Origin: Candidatus Micrarchaeota archaeon CG10_big_fil_rev_8_21_14_0_10_45_29
Lineage (GTDB): Archaea; Micrarchaeota; Micrarchaeia; Anstonellales; Anstonellaceae
NCBI GenBank assembly: GCA_002778455.1
Contig: PFCD01000001.1
Coordinates: 1-53,444, forward strand
Direction: 5' to 3'
Length of the DNA stretch: 53,444 nucleotides
Under the pieces are notes generated by a model. The model was not told where the DNA came from and searched no databases. It saw only the letters and a program-made list of their open reading frames with translations. Each line of letters starts with the position of its first letter. The first letter of the stretch is position 1. The position numbers and the translations under genes were made by a program. Of this stretch, positions 17,447-26,147 are shown one piece after another.

Positions 17447-18070
17447 ATGGTGTGGAAAAGCATAATCAGCTTTCTAAAGAAGCTTCTTTTCAGAAAGAAA
17501 AACGTCAAGCTCGGCTTTTATGGCAGTACCAATGTCGGCAAAACCACGCTTGCAAACCGCATGGCGGTTGATTTGGTGGGGGATGCAGTCGGCTCAGTTT
17601 CCCCTGTGCCTCATGAAACCCGCGCAGTTATCAGCAAAGAGCAGGTAGAGCTTCGCACAGGCGGCTACTCTCTTGTAATGAATATTTTGGATATGCCCGG
17701 AATTGCAGTAAAAGTGGATTACCGGGACTTTATGGAATACGGGCTTGGCAAAAAAGAGGCGCAAACGCGCGCAAAAGAGGCAACACGCGGCATAGTGGAG
17801 GCAATAAAATACCTCGAGGACGTGGATGCGGCGCTAGTAGTGGTGGATTCCACCGAAGACCCGTATAACCAGATTAACATTACTTTGCTTGGCAATTTGG
17901 AGGCAAAGAATATTCCTTTTGTAATAGTTGCAAACAAGATAGATTTGCCGGGCGCAAACACAAAAAGAGTGCGCGAGGTTTTCCCGCATTACCCTGTAGT
18001 TGAGGTATCTGCAGCTACGGGGGAGAATATGGAAAATTTGTATGACGAGCTTGCAATACATCTACTTTAG
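17447..18070 (+). CDS. Era-like archaeal GTPase
   Basis: A 207-residue small GTPase. G1 is GSTNVGKTT (near residues 27-35), G3 is DMPG (near 86), G4 is NKID (near 165), and G5-like VSAATGEN is near 190. A basic amphipathic N-terminus (SFLKKLLFRKKN) suggests membrane or RNA contact. In many archaea an Era-like GTPase of this type is encoded beside DUF2073 and DUF2072 (OapB, OapC) proteins. Here the next gene is an OapC-like zinc ribbon, but a DUF2073 gene is not seen between them. Molecular role unknown. Confidence 0.85.
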   Translation: MVWKSIISFLKKLLFRKKNVKLGFYGSTNVGKTTLANRMAVDLVGDAVGSVSPVPHETRAVISKEQVELRTGGYSLVMNILDMPGIAVKVDYRDFMEYGLGKKEAQTRAKEATRGIVEAIKYLEDVDAALVVVDSTEDPYNQINITLLGNLEAKNIPFVIVANKIDLPGANTKRVREVFPHYPVVEVSAATGENMENLYDELAIHLL

Positions 18071-18214
18071 AAGGAGCCACCAGCATATCACAAGCTTGCC
18101 CCTTTCTAAACCTCCCGCATGTCACAAGCTTTCGCACACATAGTTCGCGATTACTCGCTCGCTATATGTGCTCACTCCCTTCTGCTTATATACTTTTATT
18201 TGCAACATATTTGC

Positions 18215-18844
18215 ATGCACATCTGCTTAAAATGCGGAAGAGCCGCCCAATCCGTCGATGAAATAACCGAAGGCTGCACCTGCGGCTCAAAGGTGTTTGT
18301 ATTCAAAAGGGAGGCAAAGCCCATAAAGGCAAACCCGCCGGCAACTCCCCCTGCAAAAGAGAATCATCCTGCAGAAGATAAAATTCAAATAGCAGAAAAT
18401 GCAAAAAAACCCGCAGAAGGCATGCAAAAATCCCCTGAAGAAGCCCCTTCTGAAGACAAGCCTGCCTCTCCCCTTAAACACCCTGAAAACCCTGTTTCAA
18501 AAGATTCTTTATCTCCGGCAAGCAACATTTATCCTCCTCTCGCGGCAAAGGATGAGCCAAAAAAAGCCCCTTCTTCTGTCGCATCCGCAATTTTGAGCGA
18601 GGAGCCAATTGATGACGAGCCGGGATATGATTATTCTGAAGTTTGGCTTTCCAAAGGCGCGAAAATATCTGCAGCCGAGCCCGGTTCCCAGGTGGAAAAC
18701 ATAAAGCAGGTAAGAAGCGGCGTATTTGAGGTTGATTTGCTGGGAGTAAAGTCAGGCCCCTTGGTAGTAAAGGATGAGGACGGGGTATATTATGTGCGCC
18801 TTCCCTTCTCCCAGCCCCAGCTCTCGGATGATGGAAAACTTTAG
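18215..18844 (+). CDS. OapC/ArvC-like zinc-ribbon protein with long linker
   Basis: A 209-residue protein. The start at 18215 is chosen because the TATA box CTTATATAC (18184-18192) lies about 25 nt upstream; the longer frame runs through the promoter. The N-terminus MHICLKCGRAAQSVDEI followed by GCTCGSKVF is a CxxC...CxCG zinc ribbon like OapC (DUF2072). A low-complexity Pro/Lys/Glu/Ser linker (about residues 35-150) follows, then a compact beta-rich C-terminal domain (VRSGVFEVDLLG and LVVKDEDGVYYVRLP) that also occurs in OapC-like proteins. It follows the Era-like GTPase. The name reflects placement near replication origins in some archaea; no origin is demonstrable here. Confidence 0.7.
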   Translation: MHICLKCGRAAQSVDEITEGCTCGSKVFVFKREAKPIKANPPATPPAKENHPAEDKIQIAENAKKPAEGMQKSPEEAPSEDKPASPLKHPENPVSKDSLSPASNIYPPLAAKDEPKKAPSSVASAILSEEPIDDEPGYDYSEVWLSKGAKISAAEPGSQVENIKQVRSGVFEVDLLGVKSGPLVVKDEDGVYYVRLPFSQPQLSDDGKL

Positions 18845-18908
18845 AAAAAATAATAAATAAACTTCTTTCACGCCCAATTTTTGTTATGCGCCAAAAAATT
18901 TCTTTCCA

Positions 18909-19319
18909 CTACACATCAAAAAGAATTTCAATTATGCATTCTCCTTCTCTTTCCTCAACTTTTGCGCCATGATGCGTAACTGCCTTTATGTCGTCCTCTC
19001 TTTGCGCCCTCTCACCCATAACAACCGCCTTTATTTTAAGGGGCTTTTGGGAAAATTCAATTATTTTTATTTTTGAAGGCAATATCCCCCTAATCTCGCT
19101 CTCTGACAAAACGGATGAGAGAAAATAAACCGCCAATTCCTTCTTATTTGAGGCGCTCTCCTCTATTTCAAACTCCTTATCTGTTTTTGCGCCTTTTCCC
19201 CCAAGCACCTCAAACATTGCCAATGCCGCCTGCTCCAGCGCCTGTGGGAATTCCTCGCCCCATGCGCGCACCGCTATGTCTGCGGTGTGGTTAACAAATT
19301 CATATCCTGCCTTTTTCAT
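18909..19319 (-). CDS. Archease
   Basis: A 136-residue archease, which activates the RNA ligase RtcB in tRNA splicing and RNA repair by promoting its guanylylation. The sequence begins with GYEFVNHTADIAVRAWG, the family signature with metal-binding Asp, and ends with an acidic CIIEILFDV; the length is normal. It converges with the OapC-like gene. It fits functionally with the intron-bearing tRNA-Trp in this window, although RtcB itself is not here. Confidence 0.92.
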   Translation of the reverse strand: MKKAGYEFVNHTADIAVRAWGEEFPQALEQAALAMFEVLGGKGAKTDKEFEIEESASNKKELAVYFLSSVLSESEIRGILPSKIKIIEFSQKPLKIKAVVMGERAQREDDIKAVTHHGAKVEEREGECIIEILFDV

Positions 19320-19391
19320 AAGATAACTATCCTTTTCAAATTTAAAAAACAGCCTGCATAAAAAATTTCTTAAAATAAAATAATAAGGGGT

Positions 19392-19889
19392 TTAATCCCC
19401 CTTTCTCTCGCCCAGCATTTTATCAAGCATAAGAAGGGCAGAAATATTTCCTTTCGCCATCTCAAGCTTTTTTACAATATCCCGGGTGCTTTTTTCCTCC
19501 TCTATCTGCTCATTCACAAACCAGTCCAAAAATGACAATGCTTCCGGGTCATTGTGCTTGTTTGCCAAATCCACCAATTCATGTATGCATTTTGTAATAT
19601 ATTTCTCATGCTCATACGCCGCTTCAAATACTCCCAGCGGAGTATTGGGCGCCGCCTTTGGCTTATCTATTTTCTCAAACGCAATTTTTGCATTCCTGTC
19701 CGCCAAGTGAGTATAAAATTTCATGGCATGCTCAAGCTCCTCATCCCCCTGCACGCGAAGCCATTTTGCCATTCCCTTCAAATCCATCGCCTCGCACTGC
19801 GCCGAGAGAGCCAAATAAATATATGCCGATTCGTTTTCTTTTCCCATTTGCTCGTTGAACGCCTTTTGCATTATTGTTTTCATTTCCAT
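19392..19889 (-). CDS. Ferritin
   Basis: A 165-residue non-haem ferritin that oxidises Fe(II) and stores Fe(III) in a 24-mer. The diiron site is visible: a first-helix glutamate in QMGKENESAYIY, EELEH in the second helix (about residues 51-55), and further glutamates in helices C and D (EQIEEEKST). An AAGGTG ribosome binding site precedes the ATG. Just upstream, TTTATCTAAACTAAA loosely resembles DtxR-type sites, so iron control is possible but unproven. It links to the metal regulon at 42-47 kb. Confidence 0.95.
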   Translation of the reverse strand: MEMKTIMQKAFNEQMGKENESAYIYLALSAQCEAMDLKGMAKWLRVQGDEELEHAMKFYTHLADRNAKIAFEKIDKPKAAPNTPLGVFEAAYEHEKYITKCIHELVDLANKHNDPEALSFLDWFVNEQIEEEKSTRDIVKKLEMAKGNISALLMLDKMLGERKGD

Positions 19890-20011
19890 ATTAACACCTT
19901 TTAGTTTAGATAAACACCGCTTTTGTGCTTATAAAATTAACCCAAGCCCTTAATGAGAATGAAATATGCCCAACAGGACAATTTTTAACCTGCATCTGCC
20001 CTGTTTTGCAT

Positions 20012-20650
20012 ATGCTTGAATTGCTTGCAAAAATATTTCCCCTCGCTCTCGCATCCGCCGCATCCCCCATAATACTTGCGCTCTGCATAACTTTGCTCTC
20101 AAAAAAGAATTTTTCCGCCCTTGGCGCATTTTTTGCAGGAAGCTTAATATCTGCCGCAATTTTGGCAGTTTTAGGGATATTTTTTGCCGCAGGAGACGGG
20201 CAAATCGCAATAGCGCTTGGCTTCTCTCCCTACTCAATCGACTTGGCTTTGGGAATAATATTTTTTGCATTCGGCGCAAAAACATTTTTCACAAAGCCCT
20301 CAGAAGAAAAATCTCCTGCCCGCAAAAAAAGCTTCGGATTTGTAAAATGGATAGCAATAGGATTTTTTGCAAACATCACAAATTTTGACGCGGCTCTTCT
20401 AAATATAACCGCAATAAGGGAAATATTCAATTCCGCGGTTTCCTCTGCCTCAAAAATAGGGCTTTTAGCATTTTGCGACATTTTCCTTCTCTCACCCATT
20501 TTGCTTCCCGCAATAATTTACGCGGTTGCCCCCTCAAAAGCGCAAAAAATTCTCTCTCCATTAGGCAAATTCATGGAAAAATATGCAAATTATATTGTAG
20601 GGGTAATTTTCCTTGCGTTCGGCGTGTATTTGGCACTAAAAGGAATCTGA
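20012..20650 (+). CDS. LysE/GAP-like polytopic membrane protein
   Basis: A 212-residue protein with about six membrane helices. The opening LLAKIFPLALASAASPIILA and the central basic loop (KPSEEKSPARKKS) resemble the GAP/Sap branch of the LysE transporter superfamily; substrate unknown. The start at 20012 is preferred because it opens directly into the first membrane helix; an earlier in-frame ATG at 19925 would overlap the TATA-like GCTTATAAAAT at 19927-19937. It ends 15 bp inside the convergent gene that follows. Confidence 0.65.
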   Translation: MLELLAKIFPLALASAASPIILALCITLLSKKNFSALGAFFAGSLISAAILAVLGIFFAAGDGQIAIALGFSPYSIDLALGIIFFAFGAKTFFTKPSEEKSPARKKSFGFVKWIAIGFFANITNFDAALLNITAIREIFNSAVSSASKIGLLAFCDIFLLSPILLPAIIYAVAPSKAQKILSPLGKFMEKYANYIVGVIFLAFGVYLALKGI

Positions 20651-21829
20651 AGCCTCAAGCAGCCCCGCAGCCATATCTTTTCTCTCTTTTTTTGAAAATT
20701 TTTGCAAATAAGGCACCAAATTTTGCATCTCCTCATCATCCATGTACCCTCTCTCATAATAGCCCTCCAATATCATCCTTGAGAGGGCCGGCGCCTCCAC
20801 ATCTGCAAAAAGCTCTTTGTTAATTATAAAATCAAGCAAAATATTCCCTCTCTCATCAACCGGGCGTATCACCACTGCAATTTCCCCTGCATAAATGTGC
20901 AGCAGCCCGTCTTCCTGCTCAACAAGGTAAGGGACGTTGCCAAGCCGAATTACCATAAGCTCCCTGTTTTTTAGCCGCATCAATTTTTTTATGCAATAAT
21001 CTGAAACTGCCGGGAGGTTTGCCTGCTGCAGCCGTTTTAGAAATTCCTCTTTAGTTTGCGCAGAGCCGAACAAATATTCCGGCTCGCCCTCAATACTCAC
21101 CTTCCCCTCGCTTAAAATATCCAGCCACACAATAACCTTCTTTGCCGCCTCCAAAAGCTCTTTTTCCTTATGCAAATAACTGCTATTGCAAAATTTGTTA
21201 AAGCCAAGCGCCTTCAAAGAAGGCATTTTTGCCTCAAGAAATGAGAGAACTATTAAAGAGTGGAATTTTTCAGGAAGCTTTTCCAAAATTGAGTTTAATC
21301 CGGCTATCTTGCGGTAATTGGGGGTTTCCTCCCTTATCCCTTTTGCAATTCTTTTCGCAATCTTTGAATATATCTCATCTGTTTTAAGGCACTCGTTTTT
21401 GGACACTATGTTATAAAGAAATTTCAGAGCCATAGGGAGGGATTCTATTTCAAGCGCTTCCATCACAAGCTTTGGCTTCTGCCTATCCGGAAATGCCTGC
21501 ATCATTTTGAATAATTTATCCACAAACTCATTTATTTTCAAGAGCCCCTCCTCATTTCTGGGGCGAACTACCCTCTCTTTTAGAACAATTTTTCCATCTA
21601 CGTTTTCAAGAATCATTTGCTCGCACTCAATGATGCTTTTTGCCATTGTGTGGCTTTCTTTGAGAAGATAAACTATTTTTTCTCTCGCATCCCTTAGCAT
21701 TTGGGGGGTTTTGAGGCAATTCTTGTCGCAAATATATTCAATAAGCCCCAAATTGGAATTTTTTTTGAAAAAGTCGGCAACCGTGCCGGGCTTTCCTTTC
21801 AATTCTGCAAGAGTTTTTGGTTCAGCCAT
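20636..21829 (-). CDS. Hypothetical protein, 397 residues
   Basis: I do not recognise this protein. It is soluble and mainly helical, without signal peptide or membrane segments, rich in Leu, Lys and Glu, giving an impression of helical repeats. Around residues 270-330 it becomes beta-rich (ELMVIRLGNVPYLVE, then LLHIYAGEIAVVIRPVDERG), like a small barrel or sensor domain. Its last 15 bp overlap the end of the convergent membrane protein. It is the last gene before the hairpin array and island. Confidence 0.65.
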   Translation of the reverse strand: MAEPKTLAELKGKPGTVADFFKKNSNLGLIEYICDKNCLKTPQMLRDAREKIVYLLKESHTMAKSIIECEQMILENVDGKIVLKERVVRPRNEEGLLKINEFVDKLFKMMQAFPDRQKPKLVMEALEIESLPMALKFLYNIVSKNECLKTDEIYSKIAKRIAKGIREETPNYRKIAGLNSILEKLPEKFHSLIVLSFLEAKMPSLKALGFNKFCNSSYLHKEKELLEAAKKVIVWLDILSEGKVSIEGEPEYLFGSAQTKEEFLKRLQQANLPAVSDYCIKKLMRLKNRELMVIRLGNVPYLVEQEDGLLHIYAGEIAVVIRPVDERGNILLDFIINKELFADVEAPALSRMILEGYYERGYMDDEEMQNLVPYLQKFSKKERKDMAAGLLEASDSF

Positions 21830-21885
21830 TGTTAATTAATGGCTCTAAAATGTAATAAATGGATATGCCTTTGGCATTTTGCATG

Positions 21886-22076
21886 TTTTATATATTCTTG
21901 CACTCAAAATAGTTTAACCTTGATACACGGGGTCCGCTTGCCCTTTGGGCAAGGTCCCCACAAAATACTTGCGCATTTTGGGGCCAGCTTGACTTGCGGG
22001 TCAAGTCCCCCAAATCGCTTGTGCGTTTTGGGGTCGTGGCGTGAGCATCGTCGGCAATGCCCGCTTAACTTGTTTT
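21886..22076 (+). ncRNA. Putative structured RNA made of 50-51-nt hairpin repeats
   Basis: A TATA box (TTTTATATATT, 21886-21896) precedes, about 25-30 nt later, three units that each begin GGGG: 21929, 21980 and 22030, with spacings of 51 and 50 nt. The first two share the layout GGGG-hairpin-CCCC followed by A-run, TTGYGC and TTTT. Their hairpin stems differ but stay paired (CTTGCCC/GGGCAAG against CTTGAC/GTCAAG). The alternative CCCC...GGGG pairing between units is also possible. The last unit starts with the first 13 nt of tRNA-Trp. A T-run (CTTGTTTTTT) closes the block. It could be a non-coding RNA or a palindromic repeat element; no protein is convincing here. Confidence 0.5.
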
Positions 22077-22140
22077 TTGGCGCAAAAATGCAGAATTTGG
22101 CATTTGATATCCATTACACACTATTGTAATAATTATAATT

Positions 22141-23133
22141 ATGCGTTTCCATATTATTACGATGGTAACCTCTATTGGCATGGGTTTGACTAATGACTGC
22201 AACCTAAACTGTCCACATTGTTATTCCCGCCCGTTGAAAAAAAGCAGCATCACTCTGCCCCAAATAGAAAACATAATCAAGAAATATCCGGGGGTAAGGG
22301 ATATAAATCTGGGCACCGGGGAAAGCATCCTGAACCCATCCTTTAGAAAAATAACCGGTTATATTCTTTCAAAGGGCATACATCTAGGGCTGACCTCAAA
22401 TGGAAAAACAGTAAACGATATGGATATGGAACTCTTGATGAGCTTACACGATGTAGACATATCACTTGATTATACAACTGAAAAAAAGCACGATGCATGG
22501 AGGGGTTTGAGCGGCACATTCAAAGGGGCGTTGAAAGCAATAGAGCGGTGCAAAGAGGCCGGGATAACTACTTCGATAGCGATGGCTTTGATGAATATAA
22601 ACTACAAGGAGCTGCCAAAATTCAAAAAACTTCTTGATAAGTTTGACTGTTGTTTGCGAATAAACATATACAAACCAGTCGGGAAAAACAACTTTTCATT
22701 ATCATACTCTCAATTCTGGGATTCAATAAAGCAGATGGCCGACCATTTTTTTCTAAAGAGCTGTTCCGAGCCCGTATTGGCGCTGATTGTCCCGGATATG
22801 GTGATACGAAGATCTCCTTGTGGGGCTTCAATTCGGATTCATCCGGATCTGACAGAAACATCCTGTGTATATGTAAATGGTGAAAAAGTAAGCAGGAATG
22901 AGTTCAACAGCTTAAAAATGAAGCTTCCGATTGCATGCAAAAGTTGCAGAGTCATGCTGCAGTGCGGGGGAGGATGCCTCGGAAGAAGGATACTTGAAAA
23001 TCGAGTGAATAAACCCGACAAGTACTGCCCGATTCCGCTTAAACTTGAAGTACCAACCATAACATTCACATATCATCCGGAAAGAGGGGACTTTATCCAC
23101 GCAGGTTATCTCTGCACTATTATTCTAAGGTAG
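22141..23133 (+). CDS. Radical SAM/SPASM enzyme
   Basis: A 330-residue radical S-adenosylmethionine enzyme. The 4Fe-4S cysteines are Cys20, Cys24 and Cys27 (CNLNCPHC), followed by NLGTGE and LTSNGK strands of the partial TIM barrel. A SPASM-type C-terminus with about seven cysteines (SPCG, ETSC, CKSC, LQCGGGC and KYC) would hold one or two auxiliary clusters. SPASM enzymes commonly modify peptides, as in PqqE or sactipeptide maturation, but others act on small molecules. No ribosome binding site marks the start; ATGs at 22162 and 22180 are alternatives. It opens a tight set with the next two genes (gap of 4 nt, then 17 nt). Confidence 0.88.
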   Translation: MRFHIITMVTSIGMGLTNDCNLNCPHCYSRPLKKSSITLPQIENIIKKYPGVRDINLGTGESILNPSFRKITGYILSKGIHLGLTSNGKTVNDMDMELLMSLHDVDISLDYTTEKKHDAWRGLSGTFKGALKAIERCKEAGITTSIAMALMNINYKELPKFKKLLDKFDCCLRINIYKPVGKNNFSLSYSQFWDSIKQMADHFFLKSCSEPVLALIVPDMVIRRSPCGASIRIHPDLTETSCVYVNGEKVSRNEFNSLKMKLPIACKSCRVMLQCGGGCLGRRILENRVNKPDKYCPIPLKLEVPTITFTYHPERGDFIHAGYLCTIILR

Positions 23134-23137
23134 TTTT

Positions 23138-24064
23138 ATGTTATATAAAGGCAGCACGGTTTCAACAAATAACACTATCAACATATTTAGCAACGACAGA
23201 AAGGTCATCAATTTTTTGAAGTCCAGCCAGTTTAACCAAGAGTTCATCCCATCCTATTCTTTCAGTGAGAAAACAGTGAAAATGCCAGCACATTCCTTGT
23301 TTGTGGAAACCATATCCGAAGGGAAAGAGATGTTTAAAACAAGGAAGGGCGAATCACGTATACAGGCATCGGAAAAAAATCTCTATCTCCCAGACATCAC
23401 ATTTTTTCTCCTTTCCCTCTTCTCCAGAATACAATTGGAAAATAATAGCCTGGTAATGCATTCATGCGCCCTTGATTACAAATCCAAGGGTTTTTTAATT
23501 ATTGGCGGGCGCGGCGATGGAAAAAAAGAACTGGCACTCGTGGCTGCGATAAACGGGGCGAAGGTAGCTTCTTGTGAGAATAGCGTGCTGTGCATGGCAA
23601 AAGACGGGCATCCCTATGTTATTGACGGGACCAACCTGATGCATGTCGACTCTTCCCAGGTTCTTGATAAAGAGGCAGCAGAAAAACTGCGCACCCAAGA
23701 CGAAAAACAGGTTATATCTGCGGAAGACTTCAAGAAACTGGGCATAAAACAGATAAAAACCACAAAAATTGACTATGTGTTTTATGCGAAAATCCTGCCT
23801 AGAAGCGATATATCGGTCATAAAACCTCTTTCATGGCCAGACAACTTACTGAGACTTTATGGGAACACAGCTACATATCTATCGGGTGCAAACAATATAT
23901 TCATATCAAACTCCAGGCCATTTCCAAATCTAGATAACAAAAGACTCAGGCAATCGAGGCTGGCTGTCGCGAAGAATATTTGTAATCATACTCTCCATTT
24001 TGAGATTTGTGGAGAACCGCAAAAAGCAATAGAGTTCATGGATTCGCTCTCCGGGAGTTGTTGA
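23138..24064 (+). CDS. HPr-kinase-like P-loop protein with degenerate Walker A
   Basis: A 308-residue protein of the same family as the one at 26125-27066. The P-loop region reads LIIGGRGDGKKELA: the GxxGxGK frame remains, but the Ser/Thr after the lysine is Lys, so Mg-ATP binding is doubtful. The site matching the DD/ND region after the P-loop reads SCEN. Shared family marks are a PDITFFLL helix before the P-loop domain and YLSGANNIFISNSRPFPNLD near the C-terminus. HprK-like kinases occur in several peptide-modification clusters of bacteria. A Shine-Dalgarno AAGGTAG precedes the ATG, overlapping the stop of the radical SAM gene. It is probably a pseudo-kinase or partner subunit. Confidence 0.65.
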   Translation: MLYKGSTVSTNNTINIFSNDRKVINFLKSSQFNQEFIPSYSFSEKTVKMPAHSLFVETISEGKEMFKTRKGESRIQASEKNLYLPDITFFLLSLFSRIQLENNSLVMHSCALDYKSKGFLIIGGRGDGKKELALVAAINGAKVASCENSVLCMAKDGHPYVIDGTNLMHVDSSQVLDKEAAEKLRTQDEKQVISAEDFKKLGIKQIKTTKIDYVFYAKILPRSDISVIKPLSWPDNLLRLYGNTATYLSGANNIFISNSRPFPNLDNKRLRQSRLAVAKNICNHTLHFEICGEPQKAIEFMDSLSGSC

Positions 24065-24081
24065 ATTTGGGATCAGGACAT

Positions 24082-25338
24082 ATGCAGCAGAAACAAAGTT
24101 TTGCAATAGTCGGCGGGCAAGTCTTGAGAGGAAATGGCTTCAACCGTGCAGATGTGCTCGTGGAGAATGGTCTCATAAAAGGAATAGGCAATTACAGGAG
24201 TACACAGAACAAAATTGACGCTGCTTCGTGTTTCGTACTTCCGGGGTTCATAAACACGCATGCCCACCTTGGAGAAACAATATTCAGGGATGCTGTTAAA
24301 TTCTCGAACTTAAACGATTATATCGAAAAAACCGAGAAAATAAATGCGCTGCTAAGCGGCAAAAGCAAGCTTCTGCGTGAAATTTCTGGCTCCAACACAA
24401 TGCTTGAATTCATTCATTCAGGAATCACAACTATCTGCGCGGGAAGATGCGCCCAAGAGTGCGAATCGGCAGGTCTTAGGTCGTTTTCCGGATACATGCT
24501 CATGCAAAGCAAAAAGTTGCAGAAATATTTCACAAATTTTGAGTCGGAATTCAAGAATTTCATCACCGAAATCAACAATACCTTGCTCTCAAAGCCATTT
24601 CTTTTTCTTCACTCTCTGACATATTCAACTAGTGGAATGATAAATTTGGCAAGGAGATTAATCCAAGAGAGAGGCATTCCGCTGATGGTGCATGTGGCTG
24701 AAACCCTTGAAGAAGAAACGCGTGTAAAAGAGGAAACTGGGGTGAGTTCGGTAAAGTTTCTTGAGAATAATGGCCTCATTACGAACTCTACGCTGTTAGT
24801 GCATTGCTGCAATATTTCAGATAAAGACATGGGAATAATAAAGCGGAGAGGAGCCACAATCGTTTTGTGCCCCACGTCTAATGTGAGGTTGAATAACCAA
24901 ATCCCGCCATTTGATAAGATGCTGAAGCAGGGAATCAATCTCTGCATTGCCACTGATGGTCTTGCTACTGCTCTTTCAAAAAATATCCTCTGCGAGTGCT
25001 TATTTCTGAAAAAGGAATTTAAAAGAGTAGAATCTTTCAACTGGATGAATCTGATTACTACCAATCCAGCCAGAAGCTTGGGAATCCGCAGCGGAAGCAT
25101 GTATGAGGGGAGCAGTGCGGATATTGTCATTTTTGGGCCGGATAAGGCAGCAAATGCCAAGAAAATAAAGAGAGATGATATAATAGATTTCGTTTCGATG
25201 CTGGAAGTCAGAGATGTCATCTGTGCCGGAAAGGAGGTTATGCGAAACGGGGAGGTAACCACTATTGACGAAAAAAAGATACATGCTTCATTTAATGCTC
25301 TCAACCGCTCCATAAAAGATTTGGAAACCCAAGCTTAA
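24082..25338 (+). CDS. Metal-dependent amidohydrolase (deaminase/chlorohydrolase branch)
   Basis: A 418-residue amidohydrolase. The small beta domain (IVGGQVLRGNGFNRADVLVE) is followed by the metal motif NTHAHLGE with His60 and His62. A later histidine in HVAETLEEE, another in LLVHCCN and the aspartate in ATDGLATA complete the usual mononuclear site. This pattern is that of the ATZ/TRZ-MtaD-SsnA group, which hydrolyse or deaminate amino- or chloro-substituted heterocycles such as adenosine derivatives and guanine. The start at 24082 is chosen because a longer frame would overlap the previous gene and lacks a ribosome binding site; AGGAC precedes it. It is the third gene of the set and ends 4 bp inside the convergent methyltransferase gene. 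Confidence 0.85.
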   Translation: MQQKQSFAIVGGQVLRGNGFNRADVLVENGLIKGIGNYRSTQNKIDAASCFVLPGFINTHAHLGETIFRDAVKFSNLNDYIEKTEKINALLSGKSKLLREISGSNTMLEFIHSGITTICAGRCAQECESAGLRSFSGYMLMQSKKLQKYFTNFESEFKNFITEINNTLLSKPFLFLHSLTYSTSGMINLARRLIQERGIPLMVHVAETLEEETRVKEETGVSSVKFLENNGLITNSTLLVHCCNISDKDMGIIKRRGATIVLCPTSNVRLNNQIPPFDKMLKQGINLCIATDGLATALSKNILCECLFLKKEFKRVESFNWMNLITTNPARSLGIRSGSMYEGSSADIVIFGPDKAANAKKIKRDDIIDFVSMLEVRDVICAGKEVMRNGEVTTIDEKKIHASFNALNRSIKDLETQA

Positions 25339-26147
25339 GGTTTTTTCGCCACAATCAGCACATATACCGGTATATTGGAAATATCCTCCTCAAGCCTCAG
25401 ATTTCTGTGTATCCACTCCAACTCATTTTGATGCAAGGGCTTTTTGTTGAAGACAGATATCTCAAATCCCGTTGATTTCAGCAGATCTTCATATTCGGCA
25501 TGGTTGAGTGGGAAATGCGTCTCCTTGTATTCCATCTGAATATCCAACCTGTCTTTTTTAGTTACATACTCTGCTAAGAGATCAAAAGAAACAGAATATT
25601 TTGTTTTGCCTGTCTTCTCAAAAAAATATTTCTTGTACTCAAACTGCCTGGCAAATTTCACCAATCCCCCAAGTGCCGGAGAATCAGAAATTGTTATGTT
25701 TCCATAGTCCGAGCGCATCCCTTCCCAGATGATGGCAACTCCTCCTTTGGTCAGGTACGAATGCACATTCCTAAAGGTCTGATACACATCTGCATTGTTG
25801 GAGAACGAGACGATTTCATGCAGTGATGCGGGGAAGATTACATTGTTCACTTTAGACGCCAATTCTACCGGGCTCTGGGCGAGCGAGTTGTAGAATACGC
25901 AATTTGGAATATTCTTCCGTTTGGCAGCCGCTATCATCCTAGAATCTGCATCAATGCCGTATAGGGCGGCGTCCGGAAATGCATGTGACATTCGTTTCAG
26001 GACTTGGCCTGAGCCGCAACCAATCTCGAGTATAGGACCGTCGCCAATGTATCGAAAAAACTCCTCTTTTTTCCTAGCGTCTTTCCGAAGGGTCTGCATC
26101 AATTTTGAAAGGTCTATGTCGCTCCTATTTAGCTTCAAAGACTTCAC
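25335..26147 (-). CDS. SAM-dependent methyltransferase, class I
   Basis: A 270-residue enzyme with Rossmann motif I LEIGCGSGQVL near residue 40, motif II YGIDADSRMI and a strand VNNVIFPASLHEIVSF typical of class I methyltransferases. The C-terminal 100 residues do not match any acceptor domain I know. The gene is translationally coupled to the upstream HprK-like gene, with a 23-bp overlap, and its end overlaps the convergent amidohydrolase by 4 bp. Context suggests it methylates an intermediate or product of the neighbouring radical SAM enzymes; the substrate is unknown. Confidence 0.82.
   Translation of the reverse strand: MKSLKLNRSDIDLSKLMQTLRKDARKKEEFFRYIGDGPILEIGCGSGQVLKRMSHAFPDAALYGIDADSRMIAAAKRKNIPNCVFYNSLAQSPVELASKVNNVIFPASLHEIVSFSNNADVYQTFRNVHSYLTKGGVAIIWEGMRSDYGNITISDSPALGGLVKFARQFEYKKYFFEKTGKTKYSVSFDLLAEYVTKKDRLDIQMEYKETHFPLNHAEYEDLLKSTGFEISVFNKKPLHQNELEWIHRNLRLEEDISNIPVYVLIVAKKP

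Noticed and set aside
18071-18214. Replication origin beside the OapC-like gene
   Set aside because: The hairpin and AT-rich stretch are not enough: no Cdc6/Orc1 gene or recognisable origin recognition boxes are present.
21929-22062. CRISPR array
   Set aside because: The 50-51-nt units are themselves repeated and palindromic, with no unique spacers and no cas genes in the window.
21839-22129. Plus-strand frame of 96 codons before the island
   Set aside because: It overlaps the hairpin array, has no ribosome binding site, and its codons do not look like those of nearby genes. Only its last 13 codons are kept as a weak separate idea.
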